From Gammaproteobacteria bacterium (lineage in GTDB: Bacteria > Pseudomonadota > Gammaproteobacteria > HK1), in the NCBI GenBank assembly GCA_020444775.1, contig JAGRHX010000220.1, positions 1 to 8,266 on the forward strand: a stretch of 8,266 nt of DNA. Direction: 5' to 3'. The translations under genes and the position numbers were made by a program. Shown piece after piece: positions 6,291 to 8,266 of the stretch (position 1 is the stretch's first letter; each line of letters opens with the position of its first letter). The notes under the pieces are model-generated. The model worked only from the letters and a program-made list of their open reading frames with translations, was not told the origin of the DNA and did not search any database.

Positions 6291-7822
6291 GGCGATTCTC
6301 CTGATTCCGGGCCGACCGTCACGATCGGACTTTGGGAGTTGACGTACTCGGCGGCGTAGGCCAACTCGCCCGGACTGTTTGCGTGAAGTGTGAAAAGTGG
6401 CTGTCCACGCTCGACGACATCGCCGATTCCAACCTCCACAAGGATCCCGGAAGCCGCATCTCGCGGGGCACCCGCGAGTTTGGCAGCTCTAGACAGCTTG
6501 CGATTGTCAATTGACTTGATAATCCCTTCCGTATGGGCCACAACGGCGCGTGTCTGAGACGCCACCGGGGGTTGGCGCATGCCACCCTGCGCCTCACAGA
6601 TCCGTTCGAACTTCATGAGTGCCCGCCCGCTCTGAAGGGTCTGGCTCGCGATGGCCTTGCCTGTGCCTGCCGCCGCAAGGTCCGTGAGCTCCAAGACACT
6701 GCCCGCCAGGGCGAGCGCCCGGTCCTGCAGGTCGGGGGGAGCATCGGACGTCTGGCGGAGCACGGCGAGCACATCGTGGGCTTCCAGCGCCGGGCCGATA
6801 CCGCGTCCGACCGGCGCGCTCCCGTCGGTCTCGACGACCCGCAATCGCAGTCCGACTCGCTCGGCTGCCGACTCGAACAACGCTCGAAGGCTTGCAGCAG
6901 CCTGTTGCGTTCGCACCTTCGCAGTCGGGCCGACAGGCATGTCGATTACGACGTGGGTTGATCCTGCGGCGGCCTTCTTGGAGAGGACGGACGCGACGAG
7001 CTGCCCCTCGCTATCGAGATCGAGCGGACGTTCGACTCGAATCAGCACGTCGTCGGCTGGGCTCAGCGCGACCGACCCGCCCCAGGCGATGCATCCACCC
7101 TCCGACTCGACAACACGGCGCATCGATTGAAGGTCGAGAGCGACTGGCGCAAGCGTCTCCATCACGTCCGCCGTTCCCGCGGGTGACGTGATCGCCCGGG
7201 AGGAGGTCTTGGGGATGACGCCGCCGCATGCGGCGACGATCGCCACAACAATCGGCGTTGTTCGATTCCCCGGCAATCCGCCGATGCAGTGTTTGTCCGC
7301 CACGACCTTGCTCGGCCACGTGAGTCTTTCGCCGGCGTCGAGCATGGCTGCGGTGAGCGACGCCACCTCCTCCGGACTAAGTCGGTCTACGGCGCTTGCC
7401 GTTAGGAATGCCGCGATCTCGATACTGGAGAGGCGGCCTGCGACGACATCGTCCACGATTGCCTTATACTCGTCGATGCCGAGTCGGCGGCCGTAGACCT
7501 TGGCTCGGACGTGGCTCATGGAGATTGGCGGTGGCATGTGCTCAACTCGAAGTGACTGACCCTCGGATGCGTTGAGGGCGCTCCACGCCACCTCGGAGAG
7601 CCCCGCCTCTCCGGGATGCAAGAGGTCTGAAGTGATGACATTGAGCGTTGCCGGGATATGCTCCGACCCCGACGACACGAGCACCCGCGCCTGCGACTCG
7701 AAGCCCTCGGACCGGCACACCTCACATGCGGCGTGCATGTAGATGACGTTCTCCCGGTACGTATCGATTCCCATGCGTCGGGCGCGGAGCGCCGGTCGTG
7801 CGGAGTGGTCGTGTTCAATCAT
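6287..7822 (-). CDS. deoA: AMP phosphorylase / thymidine phosphorylase, archaeal-type long form
   Basis: This enzyme of the nucleoside phosphorylase II family, long (about 500-residue) subclass, in archaea cleaves AMP (also CMP, UMP) with phosphate to the base and ribose 1,5-bisphosphate. Bacterial members are usually annotated as thymidine phosphorylase, so the substrate is not settled here. The 511 residues comprise an N-terminal extra domain (about 1-90) typical of the long form, a helical region, the phosphate/substrate core with ADKHCIGGLPGNRTTP at 175-190 and PKTSSRAITSPAGTADVMET at 204-223, TDGSAPVGRGIGPALEAHDV at 332-351, SGRALMKFERICEAQGG at 398-414, and a C-terminal PYNP-like domain from about 430. 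All of the motif residues I can compare look intact. The ATG at 7822 has GGAG (7833-7830) 7 bases upstream and follows the peptidase stop by 15 bases. The stop overlaps the PRPP synthetase start as ATGA. The N-terminal domain carries CEVC at 33-36. Confidence 0.94.
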   Translation of the reverse strand: MIEHDHSARPALRARRMGIDTYRENVIYMHAACEVCRSEGFESQARVLVSSGSEHIPATLNVITSDLLHPGEAGLSEVAWSALNASEGQSLRVEHMPPPISMSHVRAKVYGRRLGIDEYKAIVDDVVAGRLSSIEIAAFLTASAVDRLSPEEVASLTAAMLDAGERLTWPSKVVADKHCIGGLPGNRTTPIVVAIVAACGGVIPKTSSRAITSPAGTADVMETLAPVALDLQSMRRVVESEGGCIAWGGSVALSPADDVLIRVERPLDLDSEGQLVASVLSKKAAAGSTHVVIDMPVGPTAKVRTQQAAASLRALFESAAERVGLRLRVVETDGSAPVGRGIGPALEAHDVLAVLRQTSDAPPDLQDRALALAGSVLELTDLAAAGTGKAIASQTLQSGRALMKFERICEAQGGMRQPPVASQTRAVVAHTEGIIKSIDNRKLSRAAKLAGAPRDAASGILVEVGIGDVVERGQPLFTLHANSPGELAYAAEYVNSQSPIVTVGPESGESP

Positions 7823-7837
7823 CTCAAGGCTCCGCGA

Positions 7838-8266
7838 TCACAGGTATGGGCACGGGATGCCCAGCGATTCGAACAGCTCGTGGGGAACGGGGATCAGAAT
7901 CGCCGCAAGGGTCGCCAAGGCGAACCATCCCAGCGCCAAGCGGCCTGCTCCCAGAGGGGTGATGTCATTGAGTGGCGGAAGCCCCTTTCGTCCGGCAATG
8001 AACCAGACGATGAATGCCCAGAAGAGCAGGCCGGACCATACGAAGATGCCGAGCCCGAAAAGAGCGACCAGCGCGGCCGAGCCGATCATGGCGCTGCGGC
8101 GCTGGCCGAACATCGCATCAGAGATGTGCCCGCCGTCGAGCTGCCCGATGGGCAGGAGGTTGAGCGCGGTCACCAAGAGCCCTAGCCAGCCGGCGAAGGC
8201 GAGCGGGTGCAGGAGGATCACATGCCCTGTGAGGTTGTCACCAAGCCCGAGACTCGCGAGCGTGGC
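7838..8266 (-). CDS. M50 (site-2-protease-like) membrane metallopeptidase, N-terminus outside window
   Basis: The visible 142 residues are the C-terminal part of an intramembrane zinc metallopeptidase. The frame is open to the right edge. After a short loop comes HPLAFAGWLGLLVTALNLLP followed by IGQLDGGH, the second metal-binding motif (NxxPxxxLDGG, Asp ligand) of family M50; it resembles the plant/cyanobacterial EGY and related bacterial proteins. The first HExxH motif would lie upstream, beyond the window, so catalytic competence cannot be judged. Three hydrophobic helices follow in the remaining sequence, ending in the tail GIPCPYL before TGA at 7840-7838. The stop is 15 bases before the phosphorylase start, so the two are probably in one transcript. 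Members of this family cut within membranes to release regulators or mature other proteins; a target here is unknown. A GTG at 8221 exists in frame but is internal to the conserved domain. Confidence 0.87.
   Translation of the reverse strand, partial: ATLASLGLGDNLTGHVILLHPLAFAGWLGLLVTALNLLPIGQLDGGHISDAMFGQRRSAMIGSAALVALFGLGIFVWSGLLFWAFIVWFIAGRKGLPPLNDITPLGAGRLALGWFALATLAAILIPVPHELFESLGIPCPYL

Noticed and set aside
7658..8185. Plus-strand ORF of 175 codons
   Set aside because: It spans the junction of the phosphorylase and peptidase genes on the other strand, is hydrophilic with no motif, and has no independent support.
1..8266. CRISPR arrays, tRNA or rRNA genes, insertion sequences
   Set aside because: I saw no regularly spaced repeats, no rRNA or tRNA-like sequence and no transposase frame. 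The window is almost fully covered by the minus-strand genes.

Overview
All genes that can be supported in this window lie on the minus strand. The lack of introns, the frequent 4-base stop/start overlaps and the Shine-Dalgarno sites point to a GC-rich bacterium. The sequence does not fix the lineage. Three proteins (the 510-residue AMP/thymidine phosphorylase type, a PRPP synthetase, and a type II glyceraldehyde-3-phosphate dehydrogenase homologue) belong to families best known from archaea, but the operon style and the neighbours look bacterial.

In the direction of transcription (right to left) the layout is: the C-terminal part of an M50 (site-2-protease-like) membrane metallopeptidase (8266-7838, cut by the window edge); an archaeal-type AMP/thymidine phosphorylase (7822-6287); a ribose-phosphate pyrophosphokinase (6290-5331); a small soluble protein with a possible PD-(D/E)xK nuclease core (5338-4706); an unrecognised membrane protein with an HEATH motif and a five-cysteine segment (4680-3859); an MFS drug/sugar-type transporter (3862-2633); and a type II GAPDH homologue (2636-1584). 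After about 130 bases with no convincing terminator or promoter come a small K+-channel-like protein (1453-995) and an APC-family amino acid permease (998 to beyond position 1). The first seven genes look like one transcription unit. Four junctions overlap by 4 or 8 bases, and the other two have gaps of 15 and 25 bases. The channel and permease also overlap by 4 bases and may form a second unit.

The likely theme of the seven-gene unit is nucleotide and pentose-phosphate metabolism. An AMP-phosphorylase-type enzyme releases a base and gives ribose 1,5-bisphosphate (or ribose 1-phosphate from nucleosides). The PRPP synthetase links ribose 5-phosphate, ATP, AMP and PRPP. The GAPDH homologue suggests a link to triose phosphate. 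No ribose-1,5-bisphosphate isomerase or RuBisCO is present in the window, so the rest of any archaeal-style pentose bisphosphate route must lie elsewhere or be absent.

The most striking single observation is in the GAPDH homologue. The position that holds the catalytic cysteine in the family motif (SCNTT) is an arginine (SRNTT, codon at 2207-2205), while the rest of the fold signature is intact. The second point of interest is the unknown HEATH/CxxC membrane protein and the nuclease-like protein, both embedded by translational coupling in this metabolic operon.
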